Shown: positions 1 through 9,335 of the stretch, in pieces
Numbering within the stretch: the stretch's first letter is position 1
How the letters are laid out: every line of letters begins with the position of its first letter
DNA from: Candidatus Dactylopiibacterium sp.
GTDB lineage: Bacteria > Pseudomonadota > Gammaproteobacteria > Burkholderiales > Rhodocyclaceae
Assembly (NCBI GenBank): GCA_031119555.1
Contig: JAVHXQ010000023.1
Span: 1-52,614, forward strand
DNA: 52,614 nt
Direction of reading: 5' to 3'
Notes under the pieces: generated by a model
Databases searched by the model: none
What the model saw: the letters and a program-made list of their open reading frames with translations, nothing else
What the model was told of the DNA's origin: nothing
Program-made: the position numbers and the translations under genes

Positions 1-229
1 CGTGGCCGCCTGCGCGGAGCGCGCGGCGGGCGGCCGCGCGGGGCCGGCACGGCGCGCGGCGCGCGGAGGGGAAAATACGTCGCTGGACATGGCTCTCTCC
101 CGGGGTGCCGCCTTGCGCGCGCCGGGGGCGCGCCGGAGCAGGGCGGCACGACGACGGATCGGCTGTCCGTCTTCGGCAGAAAATTAACAAAAACGCCGAA
201 GCTGAAATATCCCCCGAACGAGTGACGCG
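1..229. other. Left-edge non-coding stretch, no gene supported
   Basis: The first 120 bases are almost pure G and C with several homopolymer-like runs. They contain only an open frame of very biased composition that looks like chance. Bases 180-215 are locally AT-rich and lie just beyond the 3' end of the LuxR-type gene on the minus strand. I see no convincing ribosome site, hairpin with a T-tract, or RNA gene here. It could be the tail of an intergenic region continuing to the left. Confidence 0.4.
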
Positions 230-1408
230 CTACGCCCCGCCGGCGCCCGTCTGCGCAAGGAAGTACGCGGGGCTCGCGAACAGCAGGGAGACCAGCTCGG
301 ACTGGCGGCGTGTGCCGGTCTTGGCGAACACGTTCTTGAGCTGGCTCTTGATGGTATGGATGGAGGTGCCGCGCGCGCGGGCGATGTCGTCCAGCGTGTG
401 GCCGCTGCACAGCCCGACGGCGAGTTCGCTTTCGGCCCGCGAGAGGCCGAAGAGCTGGCGCACGCGCTCCACGGTCACGCCCGGCGTGCTGTCCGGATCG
501 AAGGCGAAGACCAAGGCCGCGCCGCACCCGCGCGCCGTGGCGCCCAGCGGCAGCGGCGCGACCATGAGCATCAGCGGCAGGCGCTGGCCGCGCGCGATGC
601 GCAGGGCCGTGTCGCGCGCGGCCACGCCCGCTTCGCCGCGACTGGCGCGCACGGCGTTGGCGATCTCGAAGCCCAGGCGCCGCGTGCTGGCGGTCTCGCC
701 GGTGCGCAGGTGGCCGTCGTGCAGGGACAGCACGCCTTCCTCGAGCAGCCGCGCGGCGGCGAGGTTGTGATGGACGAGACGGCCGCGCTCGTCGAACAGG
801 AAGGTGGGCATGGCCAGCACGTCCAGCCCGCCGACCAGGAAGACCTGCCCCAGCTGCAGTTCGGTGAAGCGCTGGCGCATCTGGATGGCGCGCTGCAGAT
901 GCGGCACGAGGGCGTCGAGGGCCTGCATCTCGGCCCGCGTGAAGGCGGCCTGGCTGGCGCCACGCTGCAGGATCATCTGGGTCGCCCACGGGCCTTCCTG
1001 CAGCACCACCGCGCCCGCCGCGCAGGCCACGCCCTGCGGAGCCAGCCATTCGCTGTAGAAGCGCGTGGCCGCGAACCGCTCGGGGTGCGGCACGTCGAGG
1101 TTGCTGGCGTAGAAGCTGGCGATCGGCGAGCGGCTGATGTGCTCGGCGAGCACGTCCTGCGTGGCGTAGGTCAGCGCGTAGCGCTCCAGCCAGGTCTGCG
1201 ACAGCCCGTGCAGCCAGAGCCCGCGCACCTCGCCGCTTTCGACGTGGCGGATGATGAGGGTGACCGCCTTGAGCGCGAAGCACTCCGCCAGCCCTTCGAT
1301 GAAGCGCTGGAAGCCCCCGGCGGCCATCACGCCGTCGTAGAGCCCGGCGAACAATGCGTCGTGGCGGGCCAGCGCCCCGCCTTCCCCCGTCGGCTGCGTC
1401 TCGTCCAT
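230..1408 (-). CDS. LuxR-family (GerE-type helix-turn-helix) transcriptional regulator
   Basis: A 392-residue DNA-binding regulator. The C-terminal 65 or so residues form a GerE/LuxR helix-turn-helix. It begins 'LFGLSRAESELAVGLCSGHT', continues with 'DDIARARGTSIHTIKSQLKN' as the recognition helices, and ends 'KTGTRRQSELVSLL'. This layout is typical of the family. The N-terminal 300 residues show no receiver or autoinducer-domain signature that I can recognise; PAS/GAF-like sensing is possible. I chose the ATG at 1408 because GGGGAG lies just upstream. The frame stays open further upstream, but without a better ribosome site. The gene stands alone and is divergent from the lipoprotein at 1597, with a 188-base region between them, so it may regulate that gene. 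The target and signal are unknown. Confidence 0.85.
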   Translation of the reverse strand: MDETQPTGEGGALARHDALFAGLYDGVMAAGGFQRFIEGLAECFALKAVTLIIRHVESGEVRGLWLHGLSQTWLERYALTYATQDVLAEHISRSPIASFYASNLDVPHPERFAATRFYSEWLAPQGVACAAGAVVLQEGPWATQMILQRGASQAAFTRAEMQALDALVPHLQRAIQMRQRFTELQLGQVFLVGGLDVLAMPTFLFDERGRLVHHNLAAARLLEEGVLSLHDGHLRTGETASTRRLGFEIANAVRASRGEAGVAARDTALRIARGQRLPLMLMVAPLPLGATARGCGAALVFAFDPDSTPGVTVERVRQLFGLSRAESELAVGLCSGHTLDDIARARGTSIHTIKSQLKNVFAKTGTRRQSELVSLLFASPAYFLAQTGAGGA

Positions 1409-1596
1409 GTGCTCTCCCCGTGCGATCCCGGCGGGCCGGGCCGCAAGGCCCGGTTCCCCGTCCCACCGTGTCGGCCAGCTTACCCGTAAGTCATCCGTAA
1501 GTTGCGCCGTGGTGGAGTGCGACCGTGCACTCGTCCCGCCCCCGGGGCAAAGCGGGTGCCGATCACATCCCGCACCGTCCAACGGAGAAACCCGAC

Positions 1597-3120
1597 ATGA
1601 GATCCAGTCAGAGAGATGCGCTGCCGTTCGCGGCGCTGAGCCTTGCGCTCGTCCTCGCCGCCTGCGGCGGCGGTGGCGGCGGCAACGACGACCCCGCGCC
1701 CGCCTCGTCGAGCGCCGCCAGCTCCAGCGTGGCGGCGGCGGTCGTGATCAGCGGCACGGCCGCCACCGGCGCGCCCATCGTGGGCAGCCTGACCGTCAAG
1801 GACGCGACCGGCGCGACGCGCAGCCAGCCGCTCGCGCTGGCCGACAACGGCAAGTTCTCGCTCGACGTCAGCGGCCTCACGCCGCCGCTGCTGCTGCGCG
1901 CCACGAGTGCCACGGGCGGCGAGACGCTGGACGTGCACTCGGCGCTGGCCACCGTGAGCCCGGGCGCGACCGTCAACGTGACGCCGCTGACCGACCTCAT
2001 CGTCTCCAACGCGCTGGGCACCGTGGCAGGCACGGCCTTCGACAGCGGCAGCTTCGCGAGCCTGTCGGCGAGCGACCTGAACGCCGAGACGACGCGGCTC
2101 ACCGCGCGCCTGCAACCGGTGCTGGGCGCGCTCGCCGTGAGCAGCGGCACCCACCTGCTGACCACCCCCTTCACGCCGCAGAGCGACCCCATCGACAAGG
2201 TGCTGGACATCCTCAAGCTCAGCTACAGCGGCAACACCGCCACGCTGACCAACATCGCCACCACCCAGGCCATCACCGACGACGTGACGGTCAAGGCCGC
2301 CGCCGAAAGCAGCGCGCCCGCGATGGACAACACCACGAACCTGGCCACCGGGGCCGCCGACGTGAGCGCGATCATCGACGCCCTCAAGAGCTATGCCGCC
2401 CTGTTCGTCAACGGCCAGCCCACGACCTCCGCCGTGAGGGCCAGGCTCACCACCAATTTCATCTCGTGGGATCTGGTGGCCGCCGATTTCGCCGCCGAGG
2501 ACGCCGCCAACACGAAGAATGCCGGCATGCGTTTCGACAATTTCGAGGTGCTCGGGCTGAACTACACGCAGGACTCGGCCGTGCCGCGCGCGAACGTTTC
2601 GTTCAGCGTGATCGGCAGCAACGGCAAGGAGTTCGACCGGGTGCGCAACATGCGGATGCGCAAGGTGGCGGGCACCTGGCTGCTGCACGGCAACCGTCAA
2701 TGCGTGGAGATGAACGCGCGCAAGCGCATCTTCACCAACACCGACCTCAACGGCACGCGCTACACCACCGGCATCGACTTCACGCTCTCCGACAACACGC
2801 CGGCCAACTGCGGCACGGCGCGCAACGTCGCGGTGGGCTACGCCATCATCAAGGGGCCGGGGCTGCCGGCCGAAGGGGTGCGTTACAACTCGCCGGCCAG
2901 CGCGGGCGACCACTTCACGAACGGCGCCGGCAAGGTCTTCCATCAGCTCAGCGACAGCTACGACCGCAAGCTCATCGACGGCATCCCCGCCAACGCGCCC
3001 TACACCGTGACGCTCTACGACACGACGGGCCACACCTTCGCCGACGACTACAACAGCTTCGTCAATATCGGCGGCGTCGCCTCGGGCGGCGACACCATCC
3101 GCCTCTCGCCCTACGAGTAG
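1597..3120 (+). CDS. Secreted lipoprotein with carboxypeptidase-regulatory-like N-terminal repeat, function unknown
   Basis: A 507-residue predicted lipoprotein. Residues 1-25 are a signal peptide ending in a lipobox (LALVLAAC), and six glycines follow the acylated Cys. A Ser/Ala linker comes next, then a beta-rich stretch of the form 'VVISGTAATGAPIVGSLTVK', which resembles Ig-like or carboxypeptidase-regulatory (CarboxypepD_reg) repeats. The remainder contains no catalytic motif I recognise. It is probably anchored in the outer membrane facing the outside or the periplasm. The ATG at 1597 is preceded by GGAGA at 1584. It is a single-gene unit closed by a strong terminator at 3142. The Cys followed by polyglycine recurs in the lipoproteins at 11624 and 16560. 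I infer an exported structural or binding role and cannot name a function. Confidence 0.75.
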   Translation: MRSSQRDALPFAALSLALVLAACGGGGGGNDDPAPASSSAASSSVAAAVVISGTAATGAPIVGSLTVKDATGATRSQPLALADNGKFSLDVSGLTPPLLLRATSATGGETLDVHSALATVSPGATVNVTPLTDLIVSNALGTVAGTAFDSGSFASLSASDLNAETTRLTARLQPVLGALAVSSGTHLLTTPFTPQSDPIDKVLDILKLSYSGNTATLTNIATTQAITDDVTVKAAAESSAPAMDNTTNLATGAADVSAIIDALKSYAALFVNGQPTTSAVRARLTTNFISWDLVAADFAAEDAANTKNAGMRFDNFEVLGLNYTQDSAVPRANVSFSVIGSNGKEFDRVRNMRMRKVAGTWLLHGNRQCVEMNARKRIFTNTDLNGTRYTTGIDFTLSDNTPANCGTARNVAVGYAIIKGPGLPAEGVRYNSPASAGDHFTNGAGKVFHQLSDSYDRKLIDGIPANAPYTVTLYDTTGHTFADDYNSFVNIGGVASGGDTIRLSPYE

Positions 3121-3141
3121 GCCCGCGCGCGCGCCATCCGC

Positions 3142-3173
3142 AAGCCCCCGGCCAGCCGGCCGCGGGGCTTTTT
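3142..3173 (+). terminator. Rho-independent terminator of the lipoprotein gene
   Basis: AAGCCCC and GGGGCTT arms flank an inner GGCC pair and are followed by a run of five T. It lies 21 bases after the stop codon at 3120. Confidence 0.85.
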
Positions 3174-3269
3174 GTCGTGACGGCGGGTGGCAGGCATCCC
3201 GGCGGGCTGCGACAATACCCCCTTCCCCGCACGACAGAGGCGCGGCCATGTGACCCGCCCGCCAGAACC

Positions 3270-5099
3270 ATGTACAACCTGTTCGAGAAGCTCCTCAACC
3301 CCTACCCCGCCCATGCGCCGGGCGCGCAACCCCGGCATTTCACGCGCTTCCTGTGGCTGGGCACCGAGGGCCTGCGCGGCTTCGTGTTCGCGATGGCGCT
3401 GTGTACGGCGGCCATCGGCGCCTTCGAGGCGCTGCTCTACAGCGTGCTCGCGCGGCTCGTCGACTGGCTCGGCAAGCTCCAGCCCGAAAGCCTCTGGGCC
3501 GACGAGGGCCGCACCCTCGCCGTGCTCGCGCTGATCCTGCTCGCCAGCCCGGCGGTGGTGGCGCTGCAGACCTTCCTCAAGCACCAGACGCTGGCGGGCA
3601 ACTTCCCGATGCGCCTGCGCTGGAACTTCCACCGCCTCATGCTCGACCAGAGCATGAGCTTCTACCAGGACGAGTTCGCCGGGCGCATCGCCACCAAGGT
3701 CATGCAGACCGCGCTGGCGGTGCGTGACACGGTGCTGATCCTGGCCGACATCCTGGTGTACGTGGTGATCTACTTCGTCACCATGATCGTCGTGGTGGGC
3801 AGCTTCGACCTCTGGCTGCTGCCGCCCTTCCTGGGCTGGCTCGTGCTCTACATGGGCGCGATGCGGTACTTCGTGCCGCGCCTGGGCGCGGCCGCGCGCA
3901 ACCAGGCCGACGCGCGCTCGCTGATGACGGGACGCATCACCGATGCCTACACCAACATCGCCACCGTGAAGCTGTTTTCGCACGGGCGCCGCGAAGCGGG
4001 TTACGCGCGCGCCGCGATGCAGGAGTTCCTCGTCACCGTGCACGGCCAAATGCGCCTCGTGAGCGCCTTCCAGATCGTCAATCACACGCTCAACATCCTG
4101 CTCGTGCTGTCCACCACCGGGCTCGCGCTGTGGCTCTGGAGCCGGGGCCAGCTCGGCGTCGGCGCGGTGGCGGCGGCCACCGCCCTGGCGCTGCGCCTCA
4201 ACGGCATCGCGCACTGGATCATGTGGGAAATGGCGATGCTCTTCGAGCACATCGGCACCGTGCAGGACGGCATGAACACGCTCTCGCGCCCGCACGCCAT
4301 CACCGACGCCCGTGGCGCGCGCGCGCTCGAAGTGCGTCAGGGCGAGATCCGTTTCGAGGACGTGAGCTTCAACTACGGCACGGAACGCACCGTGATCGAT
4401 CGGCTTTCGCTGACCATCCGGCCCGGTGAGAAGATCGGCCTCGTGGGCCGCTCGGGCGCCGGCAAGTCGACGATCGTGAATCTGCTGCTGCGCTTCTACG
4501 ACGTGCAGGGCGGACGCGTGCTGATCGACGGCCAGGATGTCTCCGGGGTCACGCAGGACAGCCTGCGCGCGCAGATCGGCATGGTCACGCAGGACACCTC
4601 GCTGCTGCACCGCTCGGTGCGCGAGAACATCCTCTACGGCCGCCCCGACGCCAGCGACGAGGCCATGATCGCCGCCGCGCGGCGTGCCGAGGCGCACGAC
4701 TTCATCCAGACGCTGACCGACCCCAAGGGCCGTCGCGGCTACGATGCGCACGTCGGCGAGCGCGGCGTGAAGCTCTCGGGCGGCCAGCGCCAGCGCGTGG
4801 CGATCGCGCGCGTGATGCTCAAGGACGCGCCCATCCTGCTGCTCGACGAAGCCACCAGCGCGCTCGACTCCGAGGTCGAGGCGGCCATCCAGGGCAGCCT
4901 CTACCGCCTCATGGAAGGCAAGACGGTGGTGGCCATCGCGCACCGCCTGTCCACCATCGCCGCGATGGACCGCCTCATCGTGCTCGATCAGGGCCGCATC
5001 GTGGAAGAAGGCGACCACCACACGCTGCTCGCCGCCGGCGGCCTCTACGCCCGCCTGTGGGCCCACCAGAGCGGCGGCTTCCTCGGCGAGGAAGACTGA
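3270..5099 (+). CDS. ABC transporter, fused permease and ATP-binding protein (MsbA/exporter type)
   Basis: A 609-residue half-transporter with the TMD-NBD order of type IV exporters; it acts as a dimer in the inner membrane. Six hydrophobic segments fall in roughly residues 25-310. The nucleotide-binding domain has Walker A GRSGAGKST (Lys399), signature LSGGQRQR (from residue 502), Walker B LLLDEATSALD (Asp526, Glu527) and the switch His in IAHRLSTI, so it should be active. The ATG at 3270 gives the usual N-terminus; a short ATG-TGA pair lies just upstream at 3248. The next gene, 85 bases downstream, is a DHA2 drug antiporter, so the pair may form an efflux unit. The substrate cannot be read from the sequence; lipid, drug or peptide are all possible. 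Confidence 0.92.
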   Translation: MYNLFEKLLNPYPAHAPGAQPRHFTRFLWLGTEGLRGFVFAMALCTAAIGAFEALLYSVLARLVDWLGKLQPESLWADEGRTLAVLALILLASPAVVALQTFLKHQTLAGNFPMRLRWNFHRLMLDQSMSFYQDEFAGRIATKVMQTALAVRDTVLILADILVYVVIYFVTMIVVVGSFDLWLLPPFLGWLVLYMGAMRYFVPRLGAAARNQADARSLMTGRITDAYTNIATVKLFSHGRREAGYARAAMQEFLVTVHGQMRLVSAFQIVNHTLNILLVLSTTGLALWLWSRGQLGVGAVAAATALALRLNGIAHWIMWEMAMLFEHIGTVQDGMNTLSRPHAITDARGARALEVRQGEIRFEDVSFNYGTERTVIDRLSLTIRPGEKIGLVGRSGAGKSTIVNLLLRFYDVQGGRVLIDGQDVSGVTQDSLRAQIGMVTQDTSLLHRSVRENILYGRPDASDEAMIAAARRAEAHDFIQTLTDPKGRRGYDAHVGERGVKLSGGQRQRVAIARVMLKDAPILLLDEATSALDSEVEAAIQGSLYRLMEGKTVVAIAHRLSTIAAMDRLIVLDQGRIVEEGDHHTLLAAGGLYARLWAHQSGGFLGEED

Positions 5100-5184
5100 G
5101 CCCCCGCGCGGGGCGGCTGCCGCTCCGCGCGCCCACCCTGCCCGGCGGCACCGCCCGCCGCCCGTCCGCCTCCCTCCGCACCCC

Positions 5185-6609
5185 ATGCCTTCATCCGCCC
5201 CCGCCGCCACGCCGCAAACCTCCCGCAACCGCTACATGGTGTGGCTGGTGGCGGGCGCGTTCTTCATGGAGCTGCTCGACTCCACCATCATCACCACCGC
5301 GATGCCGCAGATGGCGGCCAGCTTCGGCACCGATCCGCTGCACCTGTCGGCGGGCATGAGCGCCTACCTGCTGGCGCTGGCGGTGTTCATCCCGCTGTCG
5401 GGCTGGATGGCCGACCGCTTCGGCGCGCGTCAGGTGTTCGGCGGCGCGATCCTGGTGTTCACGCTGGCCTCGCTGCTGTGCAGCGTGTCGGGCTCGCTCG
5501 CGCAGTTCACGGCGGCGCGCATCCTGCAGGGTTTCGGCGGCGCCATGATGGTGCCCGTGGGGCGCATGGTGGTGCTGCGCGCGACCCCCAAGGACAAGCT
5601 CGTGACGGCGATCGCGATGCTGACCTGGCCCGCGCTGGGCGCGCCCGTGCTGGGGCCGGTGCTGGGCGGGTGGATCACGACCCACCTGTCGTGGCACTGG
5701 ATCTTCCTCATCAACATTCCGCTCGGCCTGATCGGCTTCGGACTCACGCTGTGGCTCATCGACGGCCAGCCCGGCGGGCGCCGCCCGTTCGACACGCCGG
5801 GCTTCTTCCTGAGCGGCATCGGCTGCAGCGCCATCATGTACGCCTGCGAACTCGCCAGCCACACGCCCTTCTCGCCCACGCGCGTGGCGCTGTCGGCGCT
5901 CGTCGGGAGCGTGGCGCTGTGGGCCGGGGTGCGTCACTTCCGGCGCTGCGCGCACCCCCTCGTCGATCTGTCGGCCTTCCAGGTCGTCACCTTCCGCGCC
6001 ACGATGCGCAGCGGCTCGCTGTTCCGCATGACGATCAATGCCGCGCCCTTCCTGATGCCCATGATGTTCCAGCTCGCCTTCGGCTTCTCGGCGACCGAGG
6101 CGGGCCTGATGCTGCTGGCGCTGTTCGCGGGCAACATCGCGATGAAGCCGCTGACCACGCCGTGGATGCGCGCCTGGGGCTTTCGCCGCGTGCTGATCGT
6201 CAATGGCCTGCTCGTGGTGGCGGGCTTCCTGCTGTGCATTCCGCTCGCCGCCGACACGCCCCGCTGGCTCATCATGGCGGTGCTGTTCTTCACGGGTCTG
6301 TCGCGCTCGATGCAATTCACGGCGCTGTCGACCTTCAGCTTCTGCGACATCACGCCCGAGCGCATGAGCGGCGCGTCCACGCTGTCGAGCATCCTGGTGC
6401 AGATGAGCGCGGGCCTGGGCGTGGCGCTCGCGGCCGTGATCCTGCGCGTGGCGCAGATCGGGTTCCCCGCCGAAGCGGGCCTGGCGATGTCGCCAGACGC
6501 CTTCCGCGTGGCCTTCGTGCTGATGGCGCTGGTCTCGCTCGCGGGCCTGCGCGATCTGCTGCCGCTGCCCGCCAACGCGGGCGCGGCGGTCAGCGGCCAG
6601 CGCGGCTGA
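5185..6609 (+). CDS. DHA2-family (EmrB/QacA-like) MFS drug:H+ antiporter
   Basis: A 474-residue major facilitator protein of the 14-helix DHA2 group. Near the N-terminus it carries motif D1-like 'FMELLDSTIITTAMPQMA', in which the Asp after LL is characteristic. Motif A follows as 'GWMADRFGARQVF', and the antiporter motif C region as 'LGAPVLGPVLGGWI'. It should exchange protons for hydrophobic compounds across the inner membrane. No EmrA-type membrane-fusion partner is adjacent. The ATG at 5185 has no strong Shine-Dalgarno sequence. The gene is convergent with amn (43 bases between the stop codons) and probably cotranscribed with the ABC exporter upstream. Confidence 0.9.
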   Translation: MPSSAPAATPQTSRNRYMVWLVAGAFFMELLDSTIITTAMPQMAASFGTDPLHLSAGMSAYLLALAVFIPLSGWMADRFGARQVFGGAILVFTLASLLCSVSGSLAQFTAARILQGFGGAMMVPVGRMVVLRATPKDKLVTAIAMLTWPALGAPVLGPVLGGWITTHLSWHWIFLINIPLGLIGFGLTLWLIDGQPGGRRPFDTPGFFLSGIGCSAIMYACELASHTPFSPTRVALSALVGSVALWAGVRHFRRCAHPLVDLSAFQVVTFRATMRSGSLFRMTINAAPFLMPMMFQLAFGFSATEAGLMLLALFAGNIAMKPLTTPWMRAWGFRRVLIVNGLLVVAGFLLCIPLAADTPRWLIMAVLFFTGLSRSMQFTALSTFSFCDITPERMSGASTLSSILVQMSAGLGVALAAVILRVAQIGFPAEAGLAMSPDAFRVAFVLMALVSLAGLRDLLPLPANAGAAVSGQRG

Positions 6610-6652
6610 CCGGACGCGGGCCCCGCGGCGCGGCGCCCGCCCCCCCCTCGGG

Positions 6653-8164
6653 TTACTGGAAAGCGACCTCGGCGAAGCTGCGCAGCTTGCGGCTGTGCAG
6701 TGAATCGGGGCCGCGCTCGCGCAGGATCTCCAGGGCGCGGATACCGATGCGCAGGTGCTGATCGACGCGCTCGCGATAGAAGTTGTTGGCCATGCCCGGC
6801 AGCTTGATCTCGCCATGCAGCGGCTTGTCCGACACGCACAGCAGGGTGCCGTAGGGCACCCGGAAGCGGAAGCCGTTGGCGGCGATGGTGGCCGACTCCA
6901 TGTCGAGCGCGATCGCGCGGCTCTGGCTGAAGCGGCGCTGCGGCGTGCTGTGCGGCAGCAGCTCCCAGTTGCGGTTGTCGGTGGTGGCGACGGTGCCGGT
7001 GCGCAGCACGCCCTTCAGCGCCAGGCCCGTGAGCCCCGTGACGTCGGCCACGGCCGTGGCGAGCGCGACCTGGATCTCGGCCAGCGCCGGGATCGGCACC
7101 CACACCGGCAGCTCTTCGTCGAGCACGTGGTCCTCGCGCACGTAGGCATGCGCCAGCACGTAGTCGCCCAGCTCCTGCGTGGTGCGCAGGCCCGCGCAGT
7201 GGCCCAGCATGAGCCAGGCATGCGGACGCAGCACGGCGATGTGGTCGGTGATGGTCTTGGCGTTGGCGGGCCCGACGCCGATGTTGACCATCGTGATGCC
7301 GGCGCCGTCGGCGCGCACGAGGTGGTAGGCGGGCATCTGCGGCAGGCGCGGCGGCACGCGGCCGAGCGCGTCCAGCTCGCCCGCGGGCAGGCCGGCGCGG
7401 CGCGTGACGACGTTGCCGGGCTCGACGAAGGCGGTGTAGCCGCTGGACGCGTCCTGCATGAGTTCGTGGCCCATGCGCACGAACTCGTCGATGTAGAACT
7501 GGTAGTTCGTGAAGAGCACGAAATTCTGGAAGTGCTCGGGCGAGGTGCCGGTGTAGTGACGCAGCCGCTGCAGCGAGTAATCCACGCGCGGGGCGGTGAA
7601 CAGCGCGAGCGGATGCGCGTCGCCGGGCGGGGTGTCGTGCGTGCCGTTGGCGATGCCGTCATCCATCACCGACAGGTCGGGCAGATCGAACACGTCGCGC
7701 ATCAGCAGACGCCGCTCGGCGCTCAGGCTGCCCTCGATGTGGTCGTAGTCGCCGAAGGAGAAATGCACCGGAATGGGCTGCGAGCTCATGCCGACCTCGA
7801 TCTCCAGCTCGTGGTTCTGCAGCAGCAGGCGGAACTGCTCGTGGAAGTAGTCGGCGAACAGGTCGGGCCGCGTGAGGGTGGTCTCGTAATGCCCCGGGCC
7901 GGCCAGGAAGCCATACGAGAGGCGCTTCTCCGCGCCGCGCGAGCGCGCCACGGTGCTGGTCTGCACGCGCACGAAGGGATAGCAGGCGCGCACGTGCAGC
8001 GGCTGGCGCGACTCCTCGGCGGCGAAGGCCTCGCCCGCGACGAAGCGCTGCAGCGCTTCGCGCAGGTGCTGGATGCCCGTGTCGTAGATGTGGCGCACCT
8101 GGGCCAGCGCCGCGTCGGCGTCGGTGAAGCGCATGGGGGCAATGAAGGGTGGGCGCAGGGGCAT
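6653..8164 (-). CDS. amn: AMP nucleosidase
   Basis: A 503-residue protein that matches AMP nucleosidase (EC 3.2.2.4), which hydrolyses AMP to adenine and ribose 5-phosphate in the cytoplasm. I recognise the N-terminal domain (for example 'RACYPFVRVQTSTVARSRG' and 'SYGFLAGPGHYETTLTRPDL'). The C-terminal nucleoside-phosphorylase-like fold shows 'MVNIGVGPANAKTITDHIAV', 'WLMLGHCAGLR' and 'ALDMESATIAANGFRFRVPY', the last carrying the conserved ME(S/T)ATI nucleoside-binding stretch. The length is close to the E. coli enzyme (about 484 residues). The ATG at 8164 is preceded by GGAG; an internal Met at 8134 is a weaker alternative. The gene is monocistronic or followed by nothing on its strand. Confidence 0.92.
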   Translation of the reverse strand: MPLRPPFIAPMRFTDADAALAQVRHIYDTGIQHLREALQRFVAGEAFAAEESRQPLHVRACYPFVRVQTSTVARSRGAEKRLSYGFLAGPGHYETTLTRPDLFADYFHEQFRLLLQNHELEIEVGMSSQPIPVHFSFGDYDHIEGSLSAERRLLMRDVFDLPDLSVMDDGIANGTHDTPPGDAHPLALFTAPRVDYSLQRLRHYTGTSPEHFQNFVLFTNYQFYIDEFVRMGHELMQDASSGYTAFVEPGNVVTRRAGLPAGELDALGRVPPRLPQMPAYHLVRADGAGITMVNIGVGPANAKTITDHIAVLRPHAWLMLGHCAGLRTTQELGDYVLAHAYVREDHVLDEELPVWVPIPALAEIQVALATAVADVTGLTGLALKGVLRTGTVATTDNRNWELLPHSTPQRRFSQSRAIALDMESATIAANGFRFRVPYGTLLCVSDKPLHGEIKLPGMANNFYRERVDQHLRIGIRALEILRERGPDSLHSRKLRSFAEVAFQ

Positions 8165-8228
8165 GACGTGCTCCGTTCTCGTTATGTTCGAAGGGACGGC
8201 GCGGGCGCCGTCGTCCGGGGGGGGGCGG

Positions 8229-8585
8229 TCAGCGCTCGGGGCGGCGCCACAGCCACAGCGCCACCGCCAGCAGGAACAGCGGCAGCGCGACTTTCAGGAC
8301 CAGCGGCAGCGGGCTGGCGAGCGTGATCGCGGCACTCAGGCCCATCATCAGCGTGGCGGTCTGCTTGGCCCGCCGCGACACCGCGCCGTGGGCGCGCCAG
8401 TCGCGGATCGGCGGGCCCCACTTCGGATGCGCGAGCAGCCAGGCTTCCAGCCCGGGCCACCCCCGCCCCGCCGCCCACGCCGCGAGCAGCACGAAAGGCA
8501 CCGTGGGCAGCACCGGCAGGAACGCGCCGATCACGCCGAGCAGCAGGGAGACGATGGCCAGCAGGCGCCACAGGTAACGGGTCAT
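8229..8585 (-). CDS. YbaN-family (DUF454) small inner-membrane protein
   Basis: A 118-residue membrane protein. It opens with 'MTRYLWRLLAIVSLLLGVIG' and continues 'PVLPTVPFVLLAAWAAGR', the hallmark of the DUF454/YbaN family. A second hydrophobic block lies at roughly residues 75-112. The family's function is not established. The start at 8585 gives the usual family N-terminus; an upstream in-frame ATG at 8600 is possible, and neither has a strong ribosome site. It lies 64 bases upstream of amn on the same strand, so the two are probably cotranscribed in the order ybaN-like then amn. Confidence 0.8.
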   Translation of the reverse strand: MTRYLWRLLAIVSLLLGVIGAFLPVLPTVPFVLLAAWAAGRGWPGLEAWLLAHPKWGPPIRDWRAHGAVSRRAKQTATLMMGLSAAITLASPLPLVLKVALPLFLLAVALWLWRRPER

Positions 8586-8727
8586 GGTCGCATTATCCAT
8601 GCACGAGACATGCCCGTCGCGCACCGCGCGGCGCCGGGCCCGATGTTGCGGCGCAGCGTCCGCGCGTGATGAAATCTTCTCCTGCCGCCCGCCTCCGGCG
8701 GCGGAACCAGAAGAAAAGGAAAGTCCC

Positions 8728-9288
8728 ATGATCAGAAAGAACCCCAGCGGCGATCTGCCCCGGATCGCGGAATCCGCCTTCGTCGACCCCACCGCCATCC
8801 TCTGCGGCAAGGTCATCGTCGGCGAAAACGTCTTCATCGGCCCCTACGCCGTGATCCGCGCCGACGAACTCGACGCCGCCGGCCACATGGAGCCCATCGT
8901 CATCGGCGCCCACTCCAACATCCAGGACGGCGTGGTGATCCACTCCAAATCGGGCGCGGCGGTGACCATCGGCGAGCACAGCTCGATCGCCCACCGCAGC
9001 ATCGTGCACGGCCCCTGCGAGATCGGCGCACGCGTGTTCATCGGCTTCAACAGCGTGGTGTTCAACTGCCGCGTCGGCGAAGGCTGCGTGGTGCGCCACA
9101 ACTCGGTGGTCGACGGCTGCGACCTGCCCGCCGGTTTCTACGTGCCGTCCACCACGCACATCCATCCGGACACCGATCTCGCCACCATTCCCAAGGTGAC
9201 GGCTTCGGCCACCGAATTCTCGGAAGACGTGGCGCGCACCAACAACGAGCTCGTGGCGGGCTACAAGAAGCTGCAGAACGAGTTCTGA
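8728..9288 (+). CDS. Gamma-class carbonic anhydrase-like hexapeptide-repeat protein
   Basis: A 186-residue left-handed beta-helix protein with repeated hexapeptides (for example 'ILCGKVIVGENVFIGPYAVI') and the gamma-CA core: 'IGAHSNIQDGVVIHS' with a ligand-type His, then 'GEHSSIAHRSIVHGPCEIG', whose AHRSIVHG supplies the paired histidines expected to hold the metal. It should hydrate CO2 or be a metal-dependent relative. I recall that gamma-CA paralogues sit in Zur regulons of other proteobacteria (for example near the zinc genes of Pseudomonas), which fits its place before znuD. However, no Zur palindrome lies upstream of this gene itself. The ATG at 8728 follows AAAGGAAAG. A GC hairpin at 9297 ends the unit. 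Confidence 0.85.
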   Translation: MIRKNPSGDLPRIAESAFVDPTAILCGKVIVGENVFIGPYAVIRADELDAAGHMEPIVIGAHSNIQDGVVIHSKSGAAVTIGEHSSIAHRSIVHGPCEIGARVFIGFNSVVFNCRVGEGCVVRHNSVVDGCDLPAGFYVPSTTHIHPDTDLATIPKVTASATEFSEDVARTNNELVAGYKKLQNEF

Positions 9289-9296
9289 GGCCGCGC

Positions 9297-9324
9297 GGGG
9301 CGGGCCCGGCAAGCCGCCCGCCCC
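9297..9324 (+). terminator. GC-rich hairpin downstream of the carbonic-anhydrase-like gene
   Basis: GGGGCGGGC pairs with GCCCGCCCC around a 10-base centre, 8 bases after the stop codon. There is no T-tract, so it may stabilise the 3' end rather than terminate. It separates the gene from the Zur-type sites of znuD. Confidence 0.45.
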
Positions 9325-9335
9325 CACCGCAAGGG

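Noticed and set aside
2-187. Short plus-strand open frame at the left edge
   Set aside because: Extremely biased Ala/Arg/Gly composition, no ribosome site, no similarity to any family I know.
1407-3269. Long open frame running from the LuxR region through the lipoprotein gene into the ABC transporter
   Set aside because: It is in a different frame from the lipoprotein, has Arg/Gln/His-rich nonsense composition typical of high-GC shadows, and only its distal part (from 3270) is real.
3111-5228. Very long minus-strand open frames opposite the ABC transporter and many other genes
   Set aside because: Composition is dominated by Ala, Arg, His and Gly without motifs; they are antisense shadows produced by the high GC content.
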